The notes under the pieces: generated by a model
The model's input: the letters and a program-made list of their open reading frames with translations, nothing else
Told to the model about the DNA's origin: nothing
Databases searched by the model: none
Assembly: GCF_012277275.1 (NCBI RefSeq)
Contig: NZ_CP051155.1
Location: forward strand, 1,116,001 to 1,180,000
Length of the DNA stretch: 64,000 bases
Direction of reading: 5' to 3'
DNA from: Gephyromycinifex aptenodytis
Lineage (GTDB): Bacteria > Actinomycetota > Actinomycetes > Actinomycetales > Dermatophilaceae
Shown here: one piece after another, positions 35,850 through 47,194 of the stretch
How the letters are laid out: each line of letters opens with the position of its first letter
Position numbering within the stretch: the first letter of the stretch is position 1
Translations under genes and position numbers: made by a program

Positions 35850-35904
35850 CGATCAAGGATGACTCCTCCGTCGAGTCGCGGCGGGATATGAGGATCGGAG
35901 CGTC

Positions 35905-36801
35905 ATGGACAACATGGGCATGCGCGAGTACATCGACCGGATGCGCAGCGAGGGGTACACGGTCCACAGTGACGACCACGGCTCGGACCCCGACCTGATC
36001 GACCCGGGCGGCAACGCGGTCGATACCTGGCGCGAGCACTACCCCTACGACGAGCGGCTGCACCGATCCGATTACGACGCCGAGAAGTACCGGCTCCAGG
36101 TGGAGTTGCTGAAGTTCCAGTACTGGACCCAGGACACCGGCGCCAAACACATCATCCTGTTCGAGGGCCGCGACGCCGCCGGTAAGGGCGGCACGATCAA
36201 ACGCTTCACCGAGCACCTCAACCCACGGGCGGCACGGGTCGTGGCGCTGACGAAACCGACCACGACCGAACTGGGTCAGTGGTACTTCCAGCGCTACATC
36301 CAACATCTGCCGACCGCCGGTGAGATCGTCATGTTCGACCGGTCCTGGTACAACCGGGCCGGGGTCGAGCGGGTCATGGGCTTCTGCACCGATGAGCAGT
36401 ACGAAGAGTTCATGCAGCAGGCGCCGGCCCTGGAGAAGATGCTCGTGGATTCCGGTTTCTCACTGACCAAGCTGTGGTTCTCGGTGACACGCCAAGAGCA
36501 GCGCACCCGCTTCGCCATCCGGCAGATCGACCCGGTGCGGCGCTGGAAGCTCTCCCCGATGGACTTGGAATCACTGGATAAGTGGGGTGCCTACACCGAC
36601 GCCAAGGAAGAGATGTTCCGCCGCACGGACACCGACTACGCCCCGTGGACCACGATCAAGAGCAACGACAAGAAGCGCGCTCGCATCAACGCGATGCGCC
36701 ACTTCCTCAACCAGTTCGAATACGAGGGTAAGGACACCGAAGTCGTCTACCCGGCCGACTCGAAGGTCGTGCGCCGCGGCATCGAGGCCGTGGACGACTG
36801 A
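35905..36801 (+). CDS. ppk2: Polyphosphate kinase 2
   Basis: PPK2-family enzyme of 298 residues that transfers phosphate between polyphosphate and nucleotides. Visible motifs: Walker A in Glu-Gly-Arg-Asp-Ala-Ala-Gly-Lys-Gly-Gly-Thr (about residues 88-98), the lid region Thr-Glu-Leu-Gly-Gln-Trp-Tyr-Phe-Gln-Arg-Tyr, and Walker B plus Asp-Arg-Ser-Trp-Tyr-Asn-Arg-Ala-Gly-Val-Glu (about 147-157). One PPK2 domain of this size suggests the class I type, which phosphorylates nucleoside diphosphates. The start ATG has GGAG about 8 nt upstream. PHO-box-like repeats lie 55-90 bp upstream. It is monocistronic, ending at a strong hairpin. Confidence 0.94.
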   Translation: MDNMGMREYIDRMRSEGYTVHSDDHGSDPDLIDPGGNAVDTWREHYPYDERLHRSDYDAEKYRLQVELLKFQYWTQDTGAKHIILFEGRDAAGKGGTIKRFTEHLNPRAARVVALTKPTTTELGQWYFQRYIQHLPTAGEIVMFDRSWYNRAGVERVMGFCTDEQYEEFMQQAPALEKMLVDSGFSLTKLWFSVTRQEQRTRFAIRQIDPVRRWKLSPMDLESLDKWGAYTDAKEEMFRRTDTDYAPWTTIKSNDKKRARINAMRHFLNQFEYEGKDTEVVYPADSKVVRRGIEAVDD

Positions 36802-36834
36802 CAAGCCCGCACCTGGCTATTGCCGGTGCGAACG

Positions 36835-36868
36835 GGAGCCGCCGACACCCATAGGTATCGGCGGCTCC
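36835..36868. terminator. Bidirectional terminator between ppk2 and aminotransferase
   Basis: An 11-bp perfect stem GGAGCCGCCGA with its complement and a 12-nt loop between convergent stop codons. Confidence 0.8.
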
Positions 36869-36889
36869 GCTGGTGCAGTGACGCGCTGC

Positions 36890-38164
36890 TCAGGAGTCGA
36901 GCAGTTTCTCCCCTGCAGCCAGGATGACGCAGGTAGTCAGGACATCCAGGGCCCGCTCGAGTTCGTCGGTGGTCGGGAAGGAGGGGGCGATACGGATGTT
37001 GCGGTCCTGCGGGTCCACACCGCCGGGGAAGGTCGCTCCGGCAGGGGTGAGCGCAACCCCGGCCTCCTTGGCCAGTTGCACGACTCGCTTTGCGGTACCG
37101 GGTACGACGTCGAGGCTGACGAAGTAACCACCGTTGGGTTCACTCCACGTGGCAATCCCGAGCGCGGACAGATCGTCGCTGAGGGTCTTCACGACGGCCT
37201 CGAACTTCGGCGCCAAGATCTCGCGATGCTTGTCCATGTGCGCCACCACCCCGTCAGTGCTCTCGAAGAACCGGAGGTGACGTAGCTGGTTGATCTTGTC
37301 CGGACCGATGGAGCGCATGCCGTCGTGGGCCAGGAACCACGCGACGTTGGCCGGGGAGGCCCCGAAGAAGCTGACACCGGCACCAGCGAAGGTCACCTTG
37401 CTCGTTGAACCGAAGACGAAGACCCGGTCGGGGTTACCGGCTTCCTGGCAGGCGGCCAAGATCGGCGCGAGTTCGTCCGGCTGACCGCAGAGGTGGTGGA
37501 TGGCGTAGGCGTTGTCCCAGTAGATGCGGAAGTCAGCCGCGGCCGTGGGCATCGCGGCGAGCCGGCGCACGACCTCGTCGCTGTAGGTGACCCCGGTGGG
37601 GTTGCTGTACTTGGGGACGCACCAGATGCCCTTGACGGAGGCGTCCGAGGCGACAAGCGCCTCGACCTGGTCCATATCGGGACCGTCCGGGGTCATGTCG
37701 ACGACCTTGAGGTTGACCCCGAGGTCGTCGCAGACCGAGAAGTGCCGGTCATAGCCCGGGCTGGGGGCCAGGAAGGTGACGTCTTCGCCCATCCAGCGGG
37801 CCTGCCCACCCGGCAGGGTGTGGAAGAAGGAGGTGGCCAGGCAGAAGTGCATGAGCGCCAGAGAGGCGTTGTCGCGCACCACAAGCTGGTCGGCAGGCAC
37901 GTCCAGCAGCGGGGCGAACATCTCCCGCAGCGCCGCGAGCCCCTTGGGGGCGCCGCCGTAGTTGCGCAGGTCACCTTCGGTGTCGGTGCTGTGATCTCCT
38001 GCTCCCGGCATGGCCAGCAGCTGTTCTGACAGATCGAGTTGGGCCGAGCACGGCTTGCCGCGCGTGATGTCGAGTTTGAGCCCAGCAGTTGCGAACTCCT
38101 GATAACGGGCGCGGGCGGCGTCGCGAGCGGCCGCGAGCGCGTCGCGATTCACGGTGTCGGTCAT
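36890..38164 (-). CDS. Aminotransferase, Rv3722c-like aspartate aminotransferase
   Basis: PLP-dependent fold-type I enzyme of 424 residues, in the class related to mycobacterial Rv3722c, which has been identified as the main aspartate aminotransferase there. Visible motifs: Gly-Lys-Pro-Cys-Ser-Ala-Gln-Leu-Asp-Leu-Ser near residue 37, Ser-Asn-Pro-Thr-Gly-Val near 188, Asp-Asn-Ala-Tyr-Ala, and the PLP lysine in Gly-Ser-Thr-Ser-Lys-Val-Thr-Phe-Ala-Gly. I chose ATG at 38164 because GGAGG lies 5 nt before it; a start four codons upstream would place the ribosome site inside the coding sequence. The gene is divergent from the riboswitch-controlled importer. Convergent with ppk2. Confidence 0.9.
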   Translation of the reverse strand: MTDTVNRDALAAARDAARARYQEFATAGLKLDITRGKPCSAQLDLSEQLLAMPGAGDHSTDTEGDLRNYGGAPKGLAALREMFAPLLDVPADQLVVRDNASLALMHFCLATSFFHTLPGGQARWMGEDVTFLAPSPGYDRHFSVCDDLGVNLKVVDMTPDGPDMDQVEALVASDASVKGIWCVPKYSNPTGVTYSDEVVRRLAAMPTAAADFRIYWDNAYAIHHLCGQPDELAPILAACQEAGNPDRVFVFGSTSKVTFAGAGVSFFGASPANVAWFLAHDGMRSIGPDKINQLRHLRFFESTDGVVAHMDKHREILAPKFEAVVKTLSDDLSALGIATWSEPNGGYFVSLDVVPGTAKRVVQLAKEAGVALTPAGATFPGGVDPQDRNIRIAPSFPTTDELERALDVLTTCVILAAGEKLLDS

Positions 38165-38334
38165 ACAGGCCTCCAAGGGGTGTGAGCCATGTCGAAGGGA
38201 ACGGTACTCGTCGCATCAGCCCGGGGGGTTTTTCTGTGCGCGCGCGTCCATCCACTGAACGGGCCTGCCTGGCCGCACCGGCCGTGATCGACCCCGACGA
38301 ATCACAAAGGTGCACATCCCTGCTGCCGGTACGT

Positions 38335-38470
38335 CGTGGAAATTCAGGTAGCCGCGCGCCTGCTACTGTGCGCACCAGGATTCGGGTACGAAGTCCGGTG
38401 AGATCCCGGCACTGACGCGCAACGGTGGTCCCCATTTTCGGTGGGGCGAGTCCGGTCGAGACCCTTGTCC
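38335..38470 (+). ncRNA. Cobalamin riboswitch
   Basis: The + strand upstream of the importer operon has the cobalamin aptamer core: AAGTCCGGTGAGATCCCGGC followed by ACTGACGCGCAAC (38391-38423), a variable hairpin (CCCCATTTTCGGTGGGG), and GCGAGTCCGGTCGAGACCC (38446-38464), all in the usual order. Boundaries are approximate. A GTTCC/GGAAC stem at 38481-38498 may be part of the expression platform. In this class cobalamin binding usually lowers expression of uptake or synthesis genes. Confidence 0.88.
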
Positions 38471-38549
38471 GGTCGTAACAGTTCCCGCGGGCCGGAACTC
38501 GTACAAACCTGTCCGAGTCGTGCTTCGCGCATGTCGAAGGTGGCGTCGG

Positions 38550-39602
38550 ATGGCTAAGAGAGTGGGTGGGGGTCTGCTCCCGGAGTCCGCTCTGGCACCG
38601 CTGATCGTGGTGCTGATCGCCGCGATCGGGGCGAGTGCAGTGGTGGCGGCGGGGCTCGGTTCTGTCGACCTACCGCCCCAGACTGTGATCGACATCCTTC
38701 GGACCAAACTCACCGGCGCCCCCACGGAAGTCCCGCCGTATCTGCAGCAGATCTTCTGGGAGCTGCGCCTCCCCCGTATTCTCCTGGCGGCCCTGGTCGG
38801 GGCTGGGCTCTCCCTGGCCGGCGTCGCGATCCAGGGCCTGGTGCGTAACCCGATTGCGGACCCTTACGTGCTGGGGGTCTCCAGCGGTGCATCCATCGGC
38901 GCGGCTTTCGTCCTGCTGTTCGGAGGCCCGCTGTGGCTCGGGAACGGCGCCGTGACGATCGCTGCCTTCCTGACGGCGTTGGGCTCGATGCTGCTGGTGT
39001 ACGGCCTTGCCCAACGCAACGGGACCTTGGAGCCGCTGCGACTGGTGCTCACCGGTGTCGTCCTGAGCTACGTGTTCTCCGGCGTGACATCCTTCCTGGT
39101 CTTTCAGGGCGATCCTCGCGCTGCGCAGTCGGTGATGTTCTGGCTCCTGGGCAGCTTCGGGAGAGCCAGATGGTCCTCCCTTCTCATCCCTGCCGTGGTC
39201 GTCGCTTTCAGCAGCGTGATCCTGATGATCCGAGGACGGCAGCTGGACGCCATGCTCACCGGGGACGAATCGGCCACCACTCTCGGGGTTCCGGTGCGAC
39301 GACTTCGTCTCGAACTCTTCCTCCTCACCGCTGCGTTGACCGCCGTCATGGTGGCGGTCAGCGGCGCCGTAGCTTTCGTGGGGTTGGTCATCCCGCATGT
39401 GACTCGTCTGCTCATCGGCTCGCTGCACCGCCGCGTCTATCCGGTGGCCTGCCTGCTGGGTGCCGCGTTCATGGTGCTCGTGGATGTAGCGGCCCGTTCA
39501 TTAGCGGCCCCCCAGGAGATCCCCCTGGGGATTCTCACCTCGGTCATCGGCGGCCCTGTCTTCGTCCTGCTGATGCGCCACCAGTTGCGAGGGATCTCAT
39601 GA
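38550..39602 (+). CDS. FecCD-family ABC transporter permease, BtuC-like
   Basis: Membrane permease of 350 residues with about ten transmembrane helices and the FecCD family core: Arg-Leu-Pro-Arg-Ile-Leu near residue 72, Asn-Pro-Ile-Ala-Asp-Pro-Tyr-Val-Leu-Gly-Val-Ser-Ser-Gly-Ala near 101-115, and Gly-Leu-Val-Ile-Pro-His-Val-Thr-Arg near 283. FecCD permeases import cobalamin, heme or ferric siderophores. The cobalamin riboswitch directly upstream favours vitamin B12 or a cobinamide. I chose ATG at 38550 over an in-frame GTG at 38520 because GAAGG and GGTGG elements precede it. The next gene overlaps by 4 bp. Confidence 0.9.
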   Translation: MAKRVGGGLLPESALAPLIVVLIAAIGASAVVAAGLGSVDLPPQTVIDILRTKLTGAPTEVPPYLQQIFWELRLPRILLAALVGAGLSLAGVAIQGLVRNPIADPYVLGVSSGASIGAAFVLLFGGPLWLGNGAVTIAAFLTALGSMLLVYGLAQRNGTLEPLRLVLTGVVLSYVFSGVTSFLVFQGDPRAAQSVMFWLLGSFGRARWSSLLIPAVVVAFSSVILMIRGRQLDAMLTGDESATTLGVPVRRLRLELFLLTAALTAVMVAVSGAVAFVGLVIPHVTRLLIGSLHRRVYPVACLLGAAFMVLVDVAARSLAAPQEIPLGILTSVIGGPVFVLLMRHQLRGIS

Positions 39603-40384
39603 CTTCGCTTCGCATCCACGACGTGGACATCATGGTCGGCACCCGGCACCTGGTCGAAAAGCTGGCGCTGGAGGTGCGAGACTCGGAGTTCTTGGGGCTG
39701 GTGGGCCCCAACGGAAGTGGCAAGTCCACGCTGCTGCGCGCGATCTACCGCCATATCAAACCCACGGGTGGGGCGATCTATCTCGACGACGTGAACGTGC
39801 AAGCGATGAAGCCTGCCGCTCTGGCCCGGCAGATAGCGGTGTGCGCCCAGCACGCGCCCTCGGAGTTGGAGCTCACGGTCGCTCAGATCGTGGCGCTGGG
39901 TCGACTACCGCACCAGGGAGTTCTGGGTACCGAACGAGCCGGGGATCGAGACATCGTGCAGCGCGCCCTGGAGACCGTGGGCATCAGCGACCTGGCGGAT
40001 CGCTCGTGGCTGACGTTGTCCGGCGGGGAACGCCAGCGCACGCTCCTGGCTAGGGCGCTCGCCCAGCAAGGCAGCGTCGTGATCCTGGACGAGCCAACCA
40101 ACCACCTCGATATCCAACACCAGCTGGAGATTCTGTCGTTGGTCCGCGAACTCGGCGTGACCACGATCGCGGCCATCCACGAACTGAACCTCGCCATGAC
40201 CTATTGCGACCGGGTGGCCGTCATCGATGACGGCCAGATCGTGGCGATCGGTGAACCTGCCGTCGTCTTTTCTCCCGAGTTGGTCAGAAGGGTTTTCAAC
40301 GTGGACGCCCGGCTGATCCAGCACCCCGACCTAGACACCCCCCATCTGGCCTTTCGTCCTATCCCACGGAAAGGGAAACCATGA
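39599..40384 (+). CDS. ABC transporter ATP-binding protein, BtuD-like
   Basis: Cytosolic ATPase of 261 residues for the FecCD-type importer. Walker A is Gly-Pro-Asn-Gly-Ser-Gly-Lys-Ser-Thr (about residues 36-44), the signature Leu-Ser-Gly-Gly-Glu-Arg-Gln-Arg (about 138-145), Walker B Val-Val-Ile-Leu-Asp-Glu-Pro-Thr-Asn-His-Leu-Asp (about 159-170), and the switch His lies in Ala-Ile-His-Glu-Leu-Asn. The ATG overlaps the permease stop (ATGA), and its own stop overlaps the next start in the same way, so the three genes are translationally coupled. Confidence 0.92.
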   Translation: MTSLRIHDVDIMVGTRHLVEKLALEVRDSEFLGLVGPNGSGKSTLLRAIYRHIKPTGGAIYLDDVNVQAMKPAALARQIAVCAQHAPSELELTVAQIVALGRLPHQGVLGTERAGDRDIVQRALETVGISDLADRSWLTLSGGERQRTLLARALAQQGSVVILDEPTNHLDIQHQLEILSLVRELGVTTIAAIHELNLAMTYCDRVAVIDDGQIVAIGEPAVVFSPELVRRVFNVDARLIQHPDLDTPHLAFRPIPRKGKP

Positions 40385-41544
40385 AACAGCTCTCCATGTC
40401 ACGGGCGCTCGTCGTCCTGACAGTGGGCGCCTTGACGTTCGTATCCGGTTGCGGAGCCGATACTCCCAAGCCTGGCGCGAGCGACGCGAGCACTACAGCG
40501 CAAACTTCGGCGCCCGCCGACGCCAAGGCGCTGCCTGAGGTCAACTCCGACTATTCGTGGCCGACGGCGCAGGTCCCGGAGAACTACTACCCCGTCACGG
40601 TCAAGAGCTGCGGCAAGGACGTCACCTTCGACAAGGCACCCGAGCGTGCGGTCGTCAACGACGACAACATGATCGAGTTGATGTTCGCGCTGGGTCTCAC
40701 CGATCACATGGCGGCGTATTCGGCCGCTGCCCCTCGCCTGCGGCTGGCGGCTTTCAAGGACGACTACGAGTCGGTGAAGTCGATGGGCCCGGACTACTTC
40801 AAGCTCGAGCCGACGCTGGCGCAGAACCCCGACTTCGTCTTCTCAGGTTGGAACTACGGCTTCTCCCCCGAGGACATCAACCCGGACTCGCTGGCTGAAC
40901 TGGGCATCAAGAGTTACGCCCTGAACGAGTCGTGTCGGCGTATCAACTCCGACAAGACGCCCGCGACGTTGGAGGAGTGGTACGGCGACGTCCGCAACAT
41001 CTCCACGATCTTCGGGGTCCCCGAGCGCGGCGAAGCGCTCATCAAAAGTTGGGAGAAGCGGCTGGCGGCTGTGAAGGACGCGCTGCCGAAGGACAACACC
41101 CCGGTCCCGGCGTTCAACTACGGCTTCGGCCAGGACGCCCCCGGTGGAGGGTTGGGCCTGACCATCGTCTCGGACACCTTCGCCCGCGCCGGGGCCAAGA
41201 ATGTGTTCGCCGACCTTCCCGAGATGTGGGGAACGGTTTCCTGGGCTGCGTTCGTCAAAGCCGCCCCGGAACTCATCGTGGTGACCGACTACGGCGCAGC
41301 AGGCGATGGGCAGACCGGCGCGGCCAAGATCAAGTTCCTGGAAGATCAGGAAGGGGTGTCCACGGTCCCGGCCATCAAGAACAAGAACTTCCTGGTCCTT
41401 CCGCAGGAGGCCGTCAACCCCGGCATCCGGGTCGTGGACGGCGTGGAGGAGATGGCGGCGCATCTGTACCCGGAGGAGTTCGCTGAGCGCGCCAAGCAGC
41501 CCGGCTTCGGCTTCTCCGAGACCTACGACGCCACGACTTCCTGA
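40381..41544 (+). CDS. Lipoprotein substrate-binding protein, BtuF-like
   Basis: Periplasmic-binding-fold protein of 387 residues, surface anchored. The signal peptide ends in a lipobox Val-Ser-Gly-Cys (Cys about residue 24). A Ser/Thr/Ala-rich linker is followed by the two-lobe PBP2/TroA-like fold (about residues 60-370), with Ala-Pro-Glu-Arg-Ala-Val-Val and Ala-Ala-Pro-Glu-Leu-Ile-Val-Val-Thr typical of FecB/BtuF-group proteins. The start overlaps the ATPase stop by 4 bp. Placement behind a cobalamin riboswitch suggests a corrinoid ligand, but the binding site cannot be read from sequence; a siderophore is an alternative. The gene ends just before an 18-bp terminator. Confidence 0.87.
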   Translation: MKQLSMSRALVVLTVGALTFVSGCGADTPKPGASDASTTAQTSAPADAKALPEVNSDYSWPTAQVPENYYPVTVKSCGKDVTFDKAPERAVVNDDNMIELMFALGLTDHMAAYSAAAPRLRLAAFKDDYESVKSMGPDYFKLEPTLAQNPDFVFSGWNYGFSPEDINPDSLAELGIKSYALNESCRRINSDKTPATLEEWYGDVRNISTIFGVPERGEALIKSWEKRLAAVKDALPKDNTPVPAFNYGFGQDAPGGGLGLTIVSDTFARAGAKNVFADLPEMWGTVSWAAFVKAAPELIVVTDYGAAGDGQTGAAKIKFLEDQEGVSTVPAIKNKNFLVLPQEAVNPGIRVVDGVEEMAAHLYPEEFAERAKQPGFGFSETYDATTS

Positions 41545-41569
41545 CCCTTTCGCCGTTGCGCGTCAACGC

Positions 41570-41610
41570 ACGTGGGCCTGCTCATCCCGAACGGATGAGC
41601 AGGCCCACGT
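41570..41610. terminator. Very strong bidirectional terminator between importer operon and typA
   Basis: An 18-bp perfect stem (ACGTGGGCCTGCTCATCC with its complement), 5-nt loop CGAAC, followed by TTTGGTT. It lies between convergent stop codons. Confidence 0.9.
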
Positions 41611-41630
41611 TTGGTTCAGGTTCTTGACCC

Positions 41631-43547
41631 TCAGGAGTCGCGCTTGGCCTCGGTGCGGGCACGCGAGGCGGACCGGGCGCGTACGACGTGGCTGAGCTCG
41701 ACCTTGCGGATGCGGACCGCTTCGGGGGTGACCTCGACGCACTCGTCCTCGCGGCAGAACTCCAGGCTCTGCTCCAGGGACAGCTTGCGCGGCGGCACGA
41801 CCTTTTCGAAGTTGTCCGAAGAAGCGGCTCGCACGTTGGTGAGCTTCTTCTCCTTGGTGATGTTGACGTCCATGTCGTCGGCGCGGGAGTTCTCCCCGAC
41901 GATCATGCCCTCATAGACCTCGGTACCCGGCTCCACGAACAGGCTGCCGCGTTCCTGCAGGTTGACCATCGCGTACGCGGTGACCGGGCCGGTGCGGTCC
42001 GAGACCAACGAACCGGACTGGCGGGTGACGATGGGTCCGAACCACGGCTCGTAGCTCTCGAAGACGTGGTGGGCGATGCCCGCGCCGCGAGTCTCGGTGA
42101 GGAACTCGGTGCGGAAGCCGATCAGGCCGCGAGAGGGGACGAGGAACTCCATCCGCACCCACCCCGTGCCGTGGTTGCTCATCTGCTCCATCCGACCCTT
42201 ACGGGCCGCCATGATCTGGGTGACCGCGCCGAGGAACTCCTCGGTGACGTCGATGGTGAGACGCTCCACGGGCTCGTGCACCTTGCCGTCGACCTCACGG
42301 GTGACCACCTGGGGCTTGCCGACCGTCAGCTCGAAACCCTCACGACGCATCTGCTCCACGAGGATCGCGAGCGCCAGTTCACCACGGCCCTGGACCTCCC
42401 AGGCGTCGGGGCGTGCGGTCGGCAGTACCCGCAACGAGACGTTGCCGACGAGTTCGCGCTCAAGACGTTCTTTGACCAGTCGGGCGGTGACCTTCGAGCC
42501 ACGAACCCTGCCCACCATCGGGGAAGTGTTCGTACCGATGGTCATCGAGATCGCGGGCTCATCGACGGTGATGACCGGCAGCGGGCGCGGGTCATCGGGG
42601 TCGGCGATGGTGTCGCCGATCATGATCTGGGAGATACCGGCGATGGCGATGATGTCGCCCGGGCCGGCCTTCTCGGCAGGTTTGCGTTCCAGGCCCTCGG
42701 TGACGAGCAGTTCGGTGATCTTGACGCGCTCCTGGGAACCGTCGTGACGGAACCACACGGCCTGCTGGCCCTTGCGAATCTCCCCGTTGAAGACGCGCAA
42801 CAGCGCCATCCGGCCCAGGAAGTTCGAGGAGTCCAGGTTGGTGACGTGGGCCTGCAGTGGCGCGCCCTCGTCATAGGTCGGAGCGGGGATCGTCTCCATG
42901 ATCGTCTTGAACAGCGGCTCCAGGTCGGGGCTGTCGGGAAGGCTGCCGTCCTCGGGGCGGTTCAGCGAGGCCCGGCCCGCCTTGGCGGAGGCGTAGACGA
43001 TCGGGAAGTCCAACTGGGCTTCACCCTGGACGGTGTCGGCGATGAGATCCATGAACAGTTCATAGGCCTCGTCCTCAACCTCTTTGATCCGGCTGTCGGG
43101 CCGGTCGACCTTGTTGATGCACAGCACGACCGGCATCTGCGCGGCCAGCGCCTTGCGCAGCACGAACCGGGTCTGCGGCAGCGGCCCCTCGGAGGCGTCA
43201 ACGAGCAGCACGACACCGTCGACCATGCTCAGGCCGCGCTCCACCTCGCCGCCGAAGTCGGCGTGGCCCGGGGTGTCGATGATGTTGATCGTGACGCCCT
43301 GCGGGTAACCCTCGGCGCGCGCCGACGGCCCGTTGTAGTGGATGGCGGTGTTCTTCGCGAGGATCGTGATGCCCTTTTCGCGTTCGAGGTCACCGGAGTC
43401 CATGGCACGTTCATCGACGTGCTGGTGTTCGCCGAATGCGCCACCCTGCCACAGCATCTTGTCGACGAGCGTGGTTTTGCCGTGGTCGACGTGGGCGACG
43501 ATGGCAACGTTACGAATATCGCCACGAATCTGGCGGTTGGTCTGCAT
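41631..43547 (-). CDS. typA: Ribosome-associated translational GTPase TypA/BipA
   Basis: Translational GTPase of 638 residues that binds the 70S ribosome and assists 50S assembly and stress adaptation. The G domain starts with [10 protein letters not shown] (G1), then Glu-Lys-Gly-Ile-Thr-Ile (G2), Asp-Thr-Pro-Gly-His-Ala-Asp-Phe (G3), Asn-Lys-Val-Asp-Arg (G4) and Ala-Ser-Ala (G5). Domains II, III, V and the BipA-specific C-terminal domain follow. Length is slightly above the usual 605-630 because of a basic C-terminal tail. The start is ATG at 43547 (Met-Gln-Thr-Asn-Arg); the frame is open further upstream but without homology. Confidence 0.95.
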   Translation of the reverse strand: MQTNRQIRGDIRNVAIVAHVDHGKTTLVDKMLWQGGAFGEHQHVDERAMDSGDLEREKGITILAKNTAIHYNGPSARAEGYPQGVTINIIDTPGHADFGGEVERGLSMVDGVVLLVDASEGPLPQTRFVLRKALAAQMPVVLCINKVDRPDSRIKEVEDEAYELFMDLIADTVQGEAQLDFPIVYASAKAGRASLNRPEDGSLPDSPDLEPLFKTIMETIPAPTYDEGAPLQAHVTNLDSSNFLGRMALLRVFNGEIRKGQQAVWFRHDGSQERVKITELLVTEGLERKPAEKAGPGDIIAIAGISQIMIGDTIADPDDPRPLPVITVDEPAISMTIGTNTSPMVGRVRGSKVTARLVKERLERELVGNVSLRVLPTARPDAWEVQGRGELALAILVEQMRREGFELTVGKPQVVTREVDGKVHEPVERLTIDVTEEFLGAVTQIMAARKGRMEQMSNHGTGWVRMEFLVPSRGLIGFRTEFLTETRGAGIAHHVFESYEPWFGPIVTRQSGSLVSDRTGPVTAYAMVNLQERGSLFVEPGTEVYEGMIVGENSRADDMDVNITKEKKLTNVRAASSDNFEKVVPPRKLSLEQSLEFCREDECVEVTPEAVRIRKVELSHVVRARSASRARTEAKRDS

Positions 43548-43803
43548 AGGCACGACGGCAATTCTCTCAGGCGCAGCACAGTGCTTCTGACCATCCCGAC
43601 CCCGACAGGCGCTGAGCTGAGCTCTCATCGTGGCTGAAGCGCCAGTGTGAGGCGGGTGTCTAGGCAAATCCGGGGTCGCGAAAAAAGAGTCGAGAAAGGC
43701 CCGCGACGGCGCGTCGTGGCCCACGTCGCCCCCCGATGGACCGCTGGCGTACATGTACCGGCCATTTCGCCGCTGGTCCAGCGTTGCTGTTCGCGGTCCG
43801 CCC

Positions 43804-44226
43804 TCAGTCCTGATCCTGCAATCGCGCTTTCAGGGCGGCGACGATCGCGGCGTTCGTCACCAACCAGGGCACCTCATCGATCGAATCCACCCCGAGCCAC
43901 CTGAGCGCGTCGTGATCCTGTAGCGGCGCCGGTTCGCCCTCGCTGATCCGCGCGAGCCAGGTACTCATCACGTACGGCGGATTCAGAGGCCACCTGCCTT
44001 GCTCGAGCGGGCCCGTGAGGTTCTCACCGAGGCGTACCCGAACACCGAGCTCTTCTTCGAGTTCGCGGTGCAGCGCCTGTTGCGGGCTCTCCCCCGGCTC
44101 GACCTTGCCACCGGGTAACTCCCAGCACCCGCGCAGCGCCGCAGGTGCGGTGCGCCGGGCACCCAGCACCATCCGAGGTTTCTCCAGGCAGTCCACCAGT
44201 GCTGCCGAGACGACGTGTACCGCCAT
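43804..44226 (-). CDS. Nudix hydrolase, MutT-like
   Basis: Nudix protein of 140 residues. The Nudix box is intact: Gly-Gly-Lys-Val-Glu-Pro-Gly-Glu, seven residues, then Arg-Glu-Leu-Glu-Glu-Glu-Leu-Gly-Val (about residues 38-61). Together with Ala-Ala-Leu-Val near the N terminus and Gly-Cys-Trp-Glu-Leu-Pro-Gly-Gly, this resembles MutT-type 8-oxo-dGTP pyrophosphatases, which sanitise the nucleotide pool. Substrate is inferred. GGGAG lies upstream of the ATG. The gene is divergent from the membrane pyrophosphatase gene and followed on the same strand by typA after about 250 bp with no gene. Confidence 0.9.
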   Translation of the reverse strand: MAVHVVSAALVDCLEKPRMVLGARRTAPAALRGCWELPGGKVEPGESPQQALHRELEEELGVRVRLGENLTGPLEQGRWPLNPPYVMSTWLARISEGEPAPLQDHDALRWLGVDSIDEVPWLVTNAAIVAALKARLQDQD

Positions 44227-44343
44227 GAATCTCCCTAGGCCGAGCAGAACGGTCTACGCACCAGCCTGACCCACCGCGCAGACCATCGAGGGACCGGGTT
44301 TGCGGCTGTCAGGACACCGGCAGTGAGCCGAGTTGAATTCAGG

Positions 44344-44361
44344 TTGGGACTTAGGTCCCAA
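44344..44361 (+). promoter_or_regulatory. DosR-like palindrome in the hppA promoter
   Basis: TTGGGAC-TTAG-GTCCCAA is a perfect 7-bp inverted repeat with a 4-nt spacer. The core GGGAC-N4-GTCCC has the same arms and spacing as the mycobacterial DosR box (GGGACTWWAGTCCC), with one spacer base different. It sits about 20-37 bp before a TAACTA -10-like element (44381-44386), the place expected for an activator site. Confidence 0.4.
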
Positions 44362-44453
44362 TAGCCCCTCTCCGAGGTGATAACTAATAGAGGTGCTGGC
44401 CGGGCACGGCCTCGGCCAGATCGTCTACATCGACGCCGAGAACAGGATCAATT

Positions 44454-47000
<2,547 letters not shown>

Positions 47001-47007
47001 ACCACAC

Positions 47008-47046
47008 CGAACTCGGGGTGCCACTGCAGGTGGCGCCCCGAGTTCG
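47008..47046 (+). terminator. Terminator after hppA
   Basis: A 17-bp stem (CGAACTCGGGGTGCCAC with its complement, one G-T pair) and a 5-nt loop begin 8 bp after the hppA stop. Confidence 0.85.
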
Positions 47047-47194
47047 TGGTATCCGGCGCCGGTAGCGCCCGCAGTGAAGCCTCTGTGACGCAGCAGACAG
47101 CGCGTCGGTGACCCTTTCATTTCCGTTGTGTCCACCTGGGCGGCTATTTTCCACGGGTTAGTTCGTTTTAAGTCTCTCTCGTGAAGGAGCCGCC

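Noticed and set aside
41688-43637. A 649-codon open frame antisense to typA
   Set aside because: Same GC-driven artefact; typA on the other strand has all GTPase motifs.
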